Positions 22,101 through 30,600 of a stretch of 37,873 bases of DNA are shown in pieces. Position 1 is the first letter of the stretch. Every line of letters starts with the position of its first letter. Made by a program: the position numbers and the translations under genes. Under the pieces are notes generated by a model. It saw only the letters and a list, made by a program, of their open reading frames with translations. It was not told the DNA's origin and searched no databases. Origin of the DNA: a virus; the IMG/VR virus record IMGVR_UViG_3300042368_001293, positions 1 to 37,873 of that record. One strand, given 5' to 3'.

Positions 22101-24540
22101 CGAAGGAATCCGGCGCGGCCTCAGAGGTAGTGGCGGATCCGAGAATGTAGTTGACCGCCGTCCTCGCCTCCGGCGAATTGGCGACCATGCCCGCCATGGC
22201 CTTGGCCTTTCGCTCCTCGGTCTTGGGCGTGAGCGCCTTGTCGGCCTCGGAGATCTCCATGCGCTGGGCCATGTCCTCGCCGGTCGCCACCCCTTGCGCC
22301 TCCATGTCCTCGGTCGTTGGACGCAGGGGAGAAACGATGAACTTCACCTCCCGGCCCCGCTCGATCTGCGAGGTGGTCATGCGGGCGGCGGTGATCATGT
22401 CCTCATGGAGGGCGGCGACCGCACTGGAGGCCACCGCCTCGAAGCGTGCGAACGCCTCCGCGTGGGAATCGTATTGGACCGCCTCCCCGCCGGAGTAGCG
22501 GAGCGTGTATTTCTCGCCCTCGCGAAGGATGGCCGGGAGGATGTCCAGCTCCCCGGCCTCGTTCAGCGCCTGCTGCATGGCCTCGCGCTCCGCGATCATT
22601 CTGGGGATCGCCTCGGCCCGCGCCTCCTGCACCGACTTCTGGTCCTGGCCGAGGGTCTTGAACTCCTGCCGCAGGAGAGTCTGCGCCCCCTCGACGTTGC
22701 CCTGGCTTGCCAGCGCCCGCACCTCGGAAGCCGCCGCCTCGGACAGGCCGGTGGCTCGGAGGAGGTCGTAGGAGGTGAGAAGTTCCGCCCCGCCCTTGAA
22801 ATCCGAATACGTCCCGGCCCCGCCGCCGATCACCGCCAGTGGCAGCACCGCGAAGAACAGTTCGGGCTGTTGCTTGAGCAGGTCGCCATAGACCGGCCCC
22901 CAGGGAACTTCCGGCATATCCTCGTCGAGGGCCGAAAGGAGCCCTTGCAGCACGAAGGGCGTCAAATCCTGCACGTTCTCTTGAACCATTTCCAGACCGG
23001 CTGTGGCGGCGGTGCGGGTGAGGAATCGCGAGGCGACCGCGCCCTTGGTCCGGGTGATCTGGTTGAAGAAGCGGTTGACGGCCTTGAACTGGCCCAGTGC
23101 CAGTGTGGTCTGGCCCTTCTCGATGAATGCCTGGAAGGGACCGGAAAGCATGGAGAGCGTCTGCGCCTGCTCTGCGGTCATGGTCGGATTCGCCGCCCGA
23201 AGGGACCGGTAGGAATCCCCGGCCAAGGCCATGGCGTTGATCGCCCATCCGCCGCGAGCCATGGAGGTCATCATGTAGGGGACGGACTCGGCGGCGGCGT
23301 AAAGCCCGCGCACGGGAAGGAACTCCGAAGTCACCGGATCAATGTCGTTTTCTGCCGCGAGCCGAAGCTCGTCCCGAAGGTCGATGGCGTCCTTGTTTTC
23401 TCGGATCATGGCCAAAGCCTGGTCCTTGACCTCGTCCGAGGGCTTGTCGAAATCCGCCCCGGCCACCGCCTTCATGACTCCAGCCCGGACCTCATAAGCG
23501 TCACCACCGGCTACGCGCTGAAGCACGGCTTCCATGTATTCCTCCGGCGTTCCGGCCTTTTCGGCGGGAACCTCGACACCCTCGGCAATGGCCCGCTCAA
23601 CGGCGATGGCCTGACTGCGCTCACCGATGGAGACGACAGAATCCATTCCGCCGCGCAGCCCCCGGTCGAACTTCTCGACCAGCCCCTCCATGACGCTCTT
23701 CCTCCCGGCCTCGTCGTTGGCGCTGGCCGCCACCGCCGCAGCGATGACGAGCTTGCGGTCTTCGGCGGGGACCATCATCACCATCTCGGCCAGCTCCCGA
23801 TAGCTCGCAGCATTGTCGATCTCGCGCCGCTGGGCCAGGGCTTCGTCCATCGTCGTGGGATCTTCCACATCGACGCCCTCCTTGGTCATCAGGGCCGCCG
23901 ACAGCAGCTTGACCGTCGAGCGATGCGGAGCCAGCTTTTGGTCGAACCGGTCCTTGAGGGATTGGAACTCCTTGTCCCACTTCTGCTCCCGCCCCACATA
24001 GGAGGAGTTCTCGCGGAACCGCTCCTTGAAGGCCAGCTCGGAGCGGAGGACGCCCAGGTTCTGGAGCGAGGTTTCCTTGGCGGCGTTGGCGACCTCCTCG
24101 CGGGTTTGGTAATCCCTCGCGATGCGGTCGAAGAAATGCTTGTGGGTCGTGGAGGGAGTTCCCCACTCCCTTTCCGAGTAGATCTTCATCAGCTCATCGG
24201 CCTCGCGCTCGACGCGCTCCCTGGGGACTCCGGCAGCCTCAAACCACTTCCGGTTGAAGAGCTTGAACTTCTCGTCCGGGGACTCGCGGAAGTTTTCATT
24301 GAGGGAAACAAGCGTGTCCTCATCAAGGCCGTGATTGGGCTCGGTGAAGAACGACCGGAGGGTCGATGCCTGCTCGTCTCGGCGGCGCTCCTGCTCGGGG
24401 AACATGGAGAGACCGGCGGCCTCCTGCTGGGCCTGATAGGCACGGGTGAGCGCCTGCGCCTTGGCGATGACGGCAGGGTCGTTCGGGTTGGCCTTTGCGA
24501 CGGCAATGGCACGAAGGGCGTCTTGTTCTGGGATGGGCAT
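16156..24540 (-). CDS. Giant internal virion / polyvalent protein (T7 gp16 position), about 2,794 residues
   Basis: This protein occupies the place of T7 gp16, an internal core protein ejected into the host, but is about twice as long. Residues about 1-1000 are helical. Residues about 1165-1347 hold an ART-PolyVal-type shell, from RRYLELAKD...MVDEAAK (about 1176) to SADPVTYDESGNVIPLSQRF (about 1320-1340). Residues about 1380-1800 resemble a phage domain with IIAVFSPMKDW..N, KIRNFYNNI and ATVDTHAVNA motifs (DUF7178-like from memory). A charged coiled-coil region follows. The C-terminal 700 residues resemble other large polyvalent proteins, with a hydrophobic helix near 2650. Another lies near 565. 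FS motifs (TFSTM, TFSTM, TFSTL, SFSVV) near 1000, 1167, 1347 and 1812 mark junctions. No lysozyme-like domain was recognised. ATG at 24540 forms TGATG with the previous stop. Confidence 0.82.
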   Translation of the reverse strand: MPIPEQDALRAIAVAKANPNDPAVIAKAQALTRAYQAQQEAAGLSMFPEQERRRDEQASTLRSFFTEPNHGLDEDTLVSLNENFRESPDEKFKLFNRKWFEAAGVPRERVEREADELMKIYSEREWGTPSTTHKHFFDRIARDYQTREEVANAAKETSLQNLGVLRSELAFKERFRENSSYVGREQKWDKEFQSLKDRFDQKLAPHRSTVKLLSAALMTKEGVDVEDPTTMDEALAQRREIDNAASYRELAEMVMMVPAEDRKLVIAAAVAASANDEAGRKSVMEGLVEKFDRGLRGGMDSVVSIGERSQAIAVERAIAEGVEVPAEKAGTPEEYMEAVLQRVAGGDAYEVRAGVMKAVAGADFDKPSDEVKDQALAMIRENKDAIDLRDELRLAAENDIDPVTSEFLPVRGLYAAAESVPYMMTSMARGGWAINAMALAGDSYRSLRAANPTMTAEQAQTLSMLSGPFQAFIEKGQTTLALGQFKAVNRFFNQITRTKGAVASRFLTRTAATAGLEMVQENVQDLTPFVLQGLLSALDEDMPEVPWGPVYGDLLKQQPELFFAVLPLAVIGGGAGTYSDFKGGAELLTSYDLLRATGLSEAAASEVRALASQGNVEGAQTLLRQEFKTLGQDQKSVQEARAEAIPRMIAEREAMQQALNEAGELDILPAILREGEKYTLRYSGGEAVQYDSHAEAFARFEAVASSAVAALHEDMITAARMTTSQIERGREVKFIVSPLRPTTEDMEAQGVATGEDMAQRMEISEADKALTPKTEERKAKAMAGMVANSPEARTAVNYILGSATTSEAAPDSFGDRVVRNTVRLYQGATPFTLFEETAEGDAKFMIRELGLRRWMIGALRQWEATSGDTLFRASIKEESQIKDQDIVEAYSKMVQGYLAGRSKSGDQGRVFSSRFRKSIADALRGDFGAVLTGYASLFEAVYRRAAMIEKARRDKTFDGDLETFLAKSIGVTEQGQFERTVIKEGEGIAKDMGVEFLDEQTFSTMSPVPVERIQALMQRIDSMYEAGQTEGVADLEAELEILLERAESDLDGMDEGDDSEQTFLPYKGAPVISRDEEEDPTFPESELVTLWYEWTGKIRSSRGMVDELRETYGTFGAYAKNHTGGEYGSWAIQEGITDEQIEDAAKEAAEIYERRRTAMLRSRVENVTFSTMRLSEQDRRYLELAKDPEANREELQRMVDEAAKPSSGLAREVFSTLMWGNNEIVDPDDFLNGRSVQKVIENGGDIWDYQNRFGGAHPWMPADLSDFQRKELADWLWDTNGILAEINTLDDVSIPPGYPDNESSREMRRGVVAYAKWHQSADPVTYDESGNVIPLSQRFDQTRDEITFSTLRFDEIAKEDPKNDGSRVGTAWQGKVKPTTQDTNDGISTVSPKELEKQMAMVTHFVDEVPLPKFITKFRNPEKRMRAFIDFQKKNLLALYDAFNDLSADYVIRSTHWYDGARLLAEGIRDNFSVTVEQASSIIAVFSPMKDWFQNVAMGQRFADVMANHRNTTILESEMGGAMQTMLNAAENPDAIRVAFAAIEGNSITQLLEDRSPEGRKTASVAVRLMSTHVHGLDHDVLSPEGESMGTRKNLDGSNKTLVWQSYAFIEKAISIFEDGSLENISRVLGTEHKIRNFYNNIVSPTSPYGDATVDTHAVNAAVLYPMGNKGYLVGLNFGGAGVAGGGNSGLYWLFHEALREAAAERGVMPRQMQSITWEAIRGLFTDIRKRDKNFIAQITKIWQTASDADSARSQIIGLGITPPEWARVASGDSRLEGGMGGTSGQGTDAAGSVRSGVRQDGSRGDRGAGGSFSVVRTTGDIDTRFASMFSPFVRSPELRPKLGEMARERGAKVLREVLPYILQSKRSIASIDREARSIEAFEYDRLLRETFNANSPEEQEALPPVDRQAARSEAQSLAEKWKAQKVREKKKAPKEVMIGHLRTLDAILRALPAEVRGKIGGFVAIAKLTDPDAMLDEIEARVKKIDIEVEKWLRKEAETRRKKLFKQAEPVRDAAGKKPKGKAGADIHDLFDRLKEALLWDGDQAEAWATMLEDRIGKGELSAEAEAHAKIEANLVRLFSDWKNADAARRTAAVDAGEEVWRVGYLAEKERIAQERERRAEVRAEIIAGTGKLGSRPERVVKAQQDAGLSGQWKEWFLSLFNFEQVAGFAMGAESKWTLWFSDAQREAEAKKLDEVQAVLDGLDELFRELGGSRLGGEKLQWKLSQPSFETKAGGKMSELEGVTALLMWRQEDGKRHMRGKRDENGKIVSAWSYDETFIAEIEKNLSTEALAVMDYLTDQYAGEYETLNPIFRELNGINLPRNDKYSPLTVKPQQAPGGQTTDPVTGSTMSNGSMTPGSLRTRAQVVAEPDFRNAVEVFVGHKKQLAHWKAYAVFSRDAQAILGNREVGNAIEAASGQEAAKVLRSWLDLFAQGGVRDAGSHLALTKALGAAMGRASAVQLVGRLGTLAIQTTQLGAAAAKMPVRDYIVRLSKLLTGNLGWGEALNSPYIQRRLAQMPASVQVAMEGLRAGKPNMIKHAAQRVGRLLSGTDALFTAGTYAMVFDYQLTKATKAGVDPVTAAEIARNEAERIVDEIAQPTRQGTRSLFEATATNPLGRVAWAFASEARKNMALVAYTGGKRPSGDLARALLYVIVFNGVLSALIRTAWRDLRDDEEGEDEWGMRRILLSVASEPLYGFPGFGEIAQDAIFAAAGEWKPSGSILDAPVKAPAAIVRAPENFGMVLEGDFEQPLRDLETMLMAGGLFNDTVAGLASFSHVLRDAESLIRNFIPNTP

Positions 24541-26462
24541 CACATGGTGGCTTGCGCCGGGATGGTGTAGCTGTTGAGCCACTCGAGGTCTTTTTCTGGA
24601 AACAGGGCAGGGTCAATTTGGCCGCTCTCCCCTGCGGGTGACATTCCGAGAGGGTCGTCGCCGCTGAGTTTCTCATCGACCATCTTTTCGGCGGCCTTCG
24701 CTCGGGCGGGCTCGGTGATCTTGCGCTCGACCTCCGGCGCGTTCTCCCGCGTCATCTCGCCGGTGTCGGCCTGGCGCTGCATTTCAAGGAGAGTCTTCGC
24801 CACATCCTCATCGACGGCCCGCTTCTTCCGTTGGTCGGTGACAAACTTGGCCTTGCCTTCAAGCAGATCTTCGCGATCCGCCTGGCTGACCTCGACGATG
24901 CGACCGACTTTCTGCCTCGGCCCCCGCCACCAAGGATCGACCGTTTCCTCGTATCGCGCCGCGTCACCCTCGTCGGGCTGCTGACTGAAGTCGATGAAGA
25001 GCGTCTTTCCCGAAACCTCTCGCTGTTCCAGCTTCCCGGCCTCGACGCGATAATCAGCCCCGGCGTGGGCCATTTCCTCCATGGCCTTCTTCCTCGTCGC
25101 AAGGATGTCCTCCCCAAACGTCAGCGGCTCCCCGTTCTTGCGCTTTTCGAGGATGGTTCGAGCGCCCTCCGCCCTCGGGTCGTCGCCCATGGTCTGACCG
25201 ATAGCCAACTCCAGAACCCCGGCGGCAACTCCTCCGACATCCTTGGCCGGGTCGTAGGCAGCGGCCTTGGCCATGAGGTCAACGATGCCGGCCTCGGTCT
25301 TGACGAATTCCTCCTTGAGCTTGGCCGTCAGGATCGACCGGTTGAGCGGGTCGATGGGCTTGCCGTCGAAGAACGCGTCGAGATCCCCCTCGGTCTTGAT
25401 GTCACCGTTGCCAATGTAGATCTCGGCGGCCTCGACCTGGGACGCGTATTCGTCGTTCTTGGCCTTGTATAGCGGCTCCAAAGTCTCGGCCCGCATCATG
25501 GGTGAAAGTTCCGGGTGGTTGACGTAGTTGCCCTCGGCGTCCTTGGCGGTCAGCTCCGCGATAAGGTCGTCCGGGTCCGCGCCGTCACGCGCACGCTCGA
25601 TGACCTCGAACTGAATCTGCCGGGACACGACCTTGCTGTCGAAGTTGGCGACAGCATTCTGGCGGTCGTCCTCGGTTTCCCACGGCGCGTTGGCGATCTC
25701 GTCCCGCCCCTCCTGCCACAGCCCGCGAAGGGCGAAGGTCTCGCTCCTGAGCTTGGCCCCGTTGAGAGCATCCTCGCGGATCTTCTCGCTCGCCTCCCAC
25801 CGTGTCCGCTCCGCCCAATCCGCCCCCTGCCACCCTTGATCGACGGCATACTGGGTGAGGTTCTCAACCGTCGCCAGGTCTCCGGCCCGCATCGCCCGCA
25901 TGATCTCCGCGTTGTTCGATTCGTTCGCCAAGCCGATGACCCGCTTCGCCGCGTCGAGGCCCACCCGGAGGCCGTGCCGGTTGCCAAAGCTGATGACCCG
26001 AGCGGAGATTTGGTCCTTCGCCGCCGGGGAAAGATCCTCGCCGGAAAGCAGGTCGTTCTGGATGCGCTCCATGCGGCCGTTCCACTCCGGCTCCCACCGG
26101 TTCGGGTTGGGCTCGGTCAGCTTCCAAGCCTCAAAGTCAGCCACCTCCCGGTCCATCGCCTCCCCGGCCTCGGAAACCTTGCGGAAGTTCCACGCCTCCG
26201 CGATTCGCTGGCGCACGTCGAACATGGCCTCCCCGAGGTTGCCGACGCCCTGCCCCAGGTTCTGGAGCCCTCGGGCGCTTGCCTGACCCAGTTCTGGCGA
26301 GACGTTGGCGACGGGCTGATTGATTTCGCCCAGCGCATCCGCCAAGGACGCGATACCGCGCAGGGCGGTGGACGCATCGACCCGCAGACCCTGCTGGGAC
26401 TCCATAGCCGGAGCCACCGGCTGGGCCGGTCCCTCTGCTCGATATTGTGGAATGATGGGCAT
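24540..26462 (-). CDS. Internal virion protein (T7 gp15-like position)
   Basis: A 640-residue soluble, highly helical, charged protein (start MPIIPQYRAEGPAQPVAPAM) lying between a gp14-like and a gp16-like protein, the order of T7 genes 14-15-16. In T7 gp15 is part of the internal core and forms a tube across the cell envelope during DNA ejection. Sequence identity to T7 gp15 is not evident; the Pro/Ala-rich start followed by long helices with LADALGEINQPVANVSPELG and QNLGQGVGNLGEAMFD is common among gp15-like proteins of other podoviruses. ATG at 26462 is 1 nt after the previous stop; an Arg/Ser-rich upstream extension is a shadow. Confidence 0.7.
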   Translation of the reverse strand: MPIIPQYRAEGPAQPVAPAMESQQGLRVDASTALRGIASLADALGEINQPVANVSPELGQASARGLQNLGQGVGNLGEAMFDVRQRIAEAWNFRKVSEAGEAMDREVADFEAWKLTEPNPNRWEPEWNGRMERIQNDLLSGEDLSPAAKDQISARVISFGNRHGLRVGLDAAKRVIGLANESNNAEIMRAMRAGDLATVENLTQYAVDQGWQGADWAERTRWEASEKIREDALNGAKLRSETFALRGLWQEGRDEIANAPWETEDDRQNAVANFDSKVVSRQIQFEVIERARDGADPDDLIAELTAKDAEGNYVNHPELSPMMRAETLEPLYKAKNDEYASQVEAAEIYIGNGDIKTEGDLDAFFDGKPIDPLNRSILTAKLKEEFVKTEAGIVDLMAKAAAYDPAKDVGGVAAGVLELAIGQTMGDDPRAEGARTILEKRKNGEPLTFGEDILATRKKAMEEMAHAGADYRVEAGKLEQREVSGKTLFIDFSQQPDEGDAARYEETVDPWWRGPRQKVGRIVEVSQADREDLLEGKAKFVTDQRKKRAVDEDVAKTLLEMQRQADTGEMTRENAPEVERKITEPARAKAAEKMVDEKLSGDDPLGMSPAGESGQIDPALFPEKDLEWLNSYTIPAQATM

Positions 26463-26463
26463 T

Positions 26464-26850
26464 TTAGGGTCGTGCTTCGAGTTTCTTGACGGCTTCGAGG
26501 ATGAGGGCGCTCTGCTCCTTGATGTCCGCAAGCTGGTCCTCGGTGCGGTCGAGGCGCTTGTCGATTTCGTGGAACTGCGCCTGCGAAGGAGGCGGCGCGG
26601 CGTCGAACTTCACCGCCCGAGTTTCCAACTGCGCGACCTTGGGCTGCAGCTCGGCGATCTCCTCGCCATGCTCCGCCTGCACCTGGTTGACGGTGAAGAC
26701 CCACCCGGCCACCGCCAGCCCCGCCGCAGCAAGGCCGCCCAGAGCCCATGCGATGACCTTGAGAGCGGATCCCGCGTGGTTGATTCGCTCCAGCGCCTCA
26801 AAGAATTCGTGCTGTTCCTGTTCGCTCATGAGGTTGAGTTGTAGGCTCAT
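26464..26850 (-). CDS. Small membrane-anchored coiled-coil protein among virion genes
   Basis: A 128-residue protein. A polar N-terminal helix is followed by one membrane segment (residues about 33-51, IAWALGGLAAAGLAVAGWVF), then a long coiled coil with heptads (EEIAELQPKVAQLETRAV...IDKRLDRTEDQLADIKEQSALILEAVKKLEA). ATG at 26850 is chosen because it overlaps the gp14-like stop as ATGA; M8 is an alternative. Its place between gp14-like and gp15-like genes suggests an ejection-related or virion-internal role. A spanin-like role is possible from topology but less likely from location. Confidence 0.65.
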   Translation of the reverse strand: MSLQLNLMSEQEQHEFFEALERINHAGSALKVIAWALGGLAAAGLAVAGWVFTVNQVQAEHGEEIAELQPKVAQLETRAVKFDAAPPPSQAQFHEIDKRLDRTEDQLADIKEQSALILEAVKKLEARP

Positions 26851-27665
26851 CGCCAAATGGGTGATCCCGCCGGACGCGCAGTCACGCCGGGGAGGTTCAT
26901 GCCGAGGTAATCGCTGGTGTAGTTCTGCTGGAGCAGGCCGCCGACGCCGGTGAGGGCCGATGCGAGGGCCGAGGTGGTCGCCCCTTGGGCGGCGTCCATT
27001 CCGGCGAGGCGCTTCATCTCCGCCTGCTGGAGGGCCATCTGGTAGGCGGTCTGGGCTCCGATGCGACCGAGCTTGTTGGCAGCCATGGAAAGAGCCGCTC
27101 CCCGTTGCCCCATTTGGTAATCAGCTCGGGCGCGGGCGGACCCGAGGGCGGCCCCGGCCTCCATCATGCCTGCGCGGGCGAGGGTGTCGTTGCGCTCGAA
27201 ATTGGCCGCATCCTGCGCGTCCTGCACCTCCAGGGCAAATTGGGCTGCGGATTCGGCCATGACTTCCAAGGGGCTGCCGGACATGAGGATGCCGCTCGCC
27301 GCCGTGGCCGCCTGCTGCCGCCCTTCAAACTCATCGAAGGCACGCATCTTCCGGCGGATCGCCTCCCGGCTCGATGCCGTGCGGGCCTCGGCAAAGTTCC
27401 GCAGCCGCTCGGCGTTTCTCTGCTGGGCCTCGTTCTCGGCAAGGGCGAGGCGCAGGTTGGTGCGGTTCGCGCCACGCTGAATGCCGATACCAACCCGCTC
27501 AAGGCGGAGCTGGTTGAGGGTCGTCGCCCGCTGCTGGGTCGCGTTGGCGGCGTCAATCGACGCGTTGATTGACGCGGTCTGTGCGTAGCGGTTCGCGCTC
27601 CCCAGTTGCCCGAGAACCCCGAGGCCGCCGCCAATGGCGGAAATGAGTGTGGGGAGAATCATCAT
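26847..27665 (-). CDS. Internal virion protein (T7 gp14-like)
   Basis: A 272-residue protein with a hydrophobic, Gly-rich N-terminus (LPTLISAIGGGLGVLGQLG) followed by long Ala/Gln/Arg-rich helices, and a segment AATAASGILMSGSPLEVMAE near residue 120-140. The S/AGV-M-SGSPL.V type of motif is common in gp14-like internal proteins of podoviruses. In T7 gp14 inserts into the outer membrane during DNA ejection. The order nozzle, gp14-like, gp15-like, gp16-like matches T7. The start overlaps the nozzle stop as ATGA. Confidence 0.8.
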   Translation of the reverse strand: MMILPTLISAIGGGLGVLGQLGSANRYAQTASINASIDAANATQQRATTLNQLRLERVGIGIQRGANRTNLRLALAENEAQQRNAERLRNFAEARTASSREAIRRKMRAFDEFEGRQQAATAASGILMSGSPLEVMAESAAQFALEVQDAQDAANFERNDTLARAGMMEAGAALGSARARADYQMGQRGAALSMAANKLGRIGAQTAYQMALQQAEMKRLAGMDAAQGATTSALASALTGVGGLLQQNYTSDYLGMNLPGVTARPAGSPIWR

Positions 27666-30600
27666 GTGCCGAGGACTTCAATTTTTGGAATCACCGCAAG
27701 GATGTTGCACGGGAGCGGGAGGGTCTGGCGGAGCGTGAAGTCGATACTGGTCTTGTGTGCGCCAAGATTGGTGATGTCAACCATTCCGGTATACAAAGGC
27801 TCGGCCTCGCCGCTGTTGGTTTCGGTGGACCGGCCAAGCACCTCAAACCACTTTGAATCGGTCGCGGACGGGTCGTCGGCATACTGCGCCCCGAAGGTCT
27901 TCCAGAGGTTTAGCGTGGCCCGCTTCGCCACGAAGCGCCGCCCCTGCGCCGTGCCGTTGCCCATGCCCACTTCGATCTTCGAGGGTTGGAGCCGCGAGAC
28001 GTAGGGGATCCCAGCGATCCGCACCGACGCCGCCGTTCCGATGGAGACTTGGCCGGAGGAGACGACCTTGGACTCCTCGACGCCGGCGTCCGCAAGGATG
28101 GCCACCGTTGAGCCGTTGAGGTGGCTAAGGCCGGAAATGGTCGTGCTGGGCGAGCCGGAGACAAGGACCGCCGAATCGACGTAGACCAGTTCGTCGGCGT
28201 TGTCCTCGTCGAGCTTCGCGAAATGGTCCGGGTCGAACCGCTCGATGAGGCGAGTCCCTCCCCGGTTGACGACCAGCCAGACCTGGTCGGCGTCCCCTTC
28301 GTCCCCGTAGATCACCGCCACGGATTCGACCAGCCCCGTGCCGGAGGTGTGGCGAGCCCAGGCAATGACGCTCTGGTCGGGCTCGTAGGTGAGGGAGAGC
28401 AGGACGCCATCGTTTCGCACCGCCCAAATGATCGGGTCGGGCTGTTGCTGGAAAGCCATCTGCCGTATCCCGGAGCGGGTGATGTGTTCGGCCAACAGGG
28501 TCAGGTCGCTGGCGACACCCTCCCCTCCCTGTCCGTAGCTGAACTGGCGCAGCTTCCGCGCACCCCGCTGGAGGAAGAGCAAGTTGTTGGCCGCTACGAA
28601 CGCCTGGCGGTGCGTTGAGCCAAAGCGCGATTGACGCCGGACGAAGATGTTGCTCGGCGTGATCGCCGTCTGCTGCGATGTAGCCGCGGTCCACTCCTCA
28701 CTTTGCGTGAAGATGACGAGGTTGGAATGCGACACCAGGCTTTGAATCGCGGAGCCCTCCTGCGCGGCCAGAGTGAAGGCGAGCGCATCATTGTCGAAGG
28801 CACCCCGGCGGAAGTTCTCGTAGTCACCGGTGGCGGAGGCCCAGATGGTGTTCGGCTGGAGTTCCGTCCCGCCAAACCAGAGACGCTGTTCGTGGAAGCA
28901 GACGGCCCGAGGCCACCCGGCGTATTCAGCCCATGCCTCAATGGCCCATTCGGTCGTTGCGGCGGTCGAGTCGAAAGGAAGCTGCACGGCACAATCAACC
29001 ACTGGGAGCGATTCGTTAAACCCAATACCGTCACTGATTCGTGCGTAGCCGACGCGGCGGGAGTCTCCGGCTTCGAGGTAGGCAACGGGTGACGCCCCGG
29101 AAGGCGTTGAGGTGTGGGTCACGTCGAGGCGAAGGTCGGTCGCCTCCTGAGTTGCCGAGCTGAACACAATCTGCCGTCCGCCGGTTTCGGCGGTGAACTC
29201 AAACGAGCGCAGGGTCGTCCATGCTCCGGCCTTGTCCTTGGCCTGCACCCGCAGCGTTCCGGTGAAAGTTCCGTAGGTGAAGACCTGGTAGGCTCCGAGA
29301 ATGTTGACTGCACTGCTGCTTGCGGTCGATCCCAGAGCCTGCTTCACATGGCTCGCCGCACGCCGTTGCGACAGCATGATCCTTGCCCCGGTGTATTTAT
29401 TGTATTGGAGGGTTTCGACAAACGGATCCGCCGTAAAGCTGATGTTTATGGAACTTCCCGATGTTGCCGAAGGAGCGGCGGTGACGCCGGAGTTGTTGGT
29501 GTCTCGAAAGGCGGGGAAAGACCAGTTGACCCGCGACCACTGAAAGGTATTCGCGTTGAATCCGGCGCGGAAGGATCTCTCCAGTTTTTGGGGCGGATAC
29601 TTGGGGTGCGCGAAATAGGCCAGGTTCCCCAACTGCGCGATCTGAACCTCGAAGAGGTCGTCGGCCAGATAGGGTGTGGCGAGTTGAAGCGGAAGGTTGT
29701 TGGGTGAATTGACTTGGTCGATGAACGGAGTCCCGTCGTCGTTGTAGATGCGGACATACCCGTCCCCGAAGGCGAGAATGTAGCGGGTCGTGGCCGATAC
29801 GTTGAAGTCGAAAAGGCGGATCGGTTCCTGGTTGGTGAGCGAGGTCAGTTCCCATGCGCGGTCTTCGTCTTCCCAAACCCAGAAATCCCCAATAGGATGC
29901 CCGATGTCTGCGCCGGAAGGGGGGCGGGTCGCGGTCAGGTTGCTGGTTCCGGTCACGTCAGTCCAAACGAGGATGCCGGAGTTTGTTGAATTTCGTTTCC
30001 AAAGTTTCCGGTTGTTGCGGACCCAATACGATTCACTCGTGTAAGCTCCGGCGCTTGTGTAGCCCTGCGACGAATTGTTGCTTGAAGTCGGGATGGTGAT
30101 CCCGTCCAGATTATTTTTCGCGGTGGACAAAACCCAGGTTGCCGAATTGGCGCTGGACGCAGTGCATACATAGACCGCCCTGCCAGGCTCATCAACCCAC
30201 ACTGAGTTCACGACGAACCCCTGCGAGTTATTATCCGCCGACGTTGGCGGCCCGTTTCCATCCAGCTTGTTCTGAACGGTGACCAAGGTCCATGTCCACG
30301 GTGACGATGACGTCACCTTGTAGACCGTCTTGCCATCATCCTCGAGGTAGAGCGAATTGGCCGAGTAAAAATTGCCCATGCTAAACCAAAGAGAACCGAC
30401 TTGATAACCATCGCCGGAGTCGTCAGATGGGATCGGGAATGTGGTCGAAGTCTTGTTGTGCTGCGCCGTCGAAAGCACCCATGTCGCGGTGCTGCCGTCG
30501 GCGCTGGAGCAGGTGTAAACCGCGCCAGTGGAAAGATTCACCCAGACCGATCCAGAGGAAAAGCCCTGTGTCGTGTTTGCGGCACTGGTCGGATTGGAAG

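Noticed and set aside
24000-24540. Lytic transglycosylase domain at the N-terminus of the giant protein, as in T7 gp16
   Set aside because: No ES...GP-type catalytic motif or related pattern could be found in the first few hundred residues.
21457-24570. Rightward open frame of over 1,000 codons opposite the giant internal protein gene
   Set aside because: It is an exact antisense shadow of a high-G+C gene, rich in Arg, Gly, Leu and His, with no recognisable domain, no ribosome site and no neighbours in that direction. The same applies to the long rightward frames at 16210-17865, 1086-2423 and 25515-26489.
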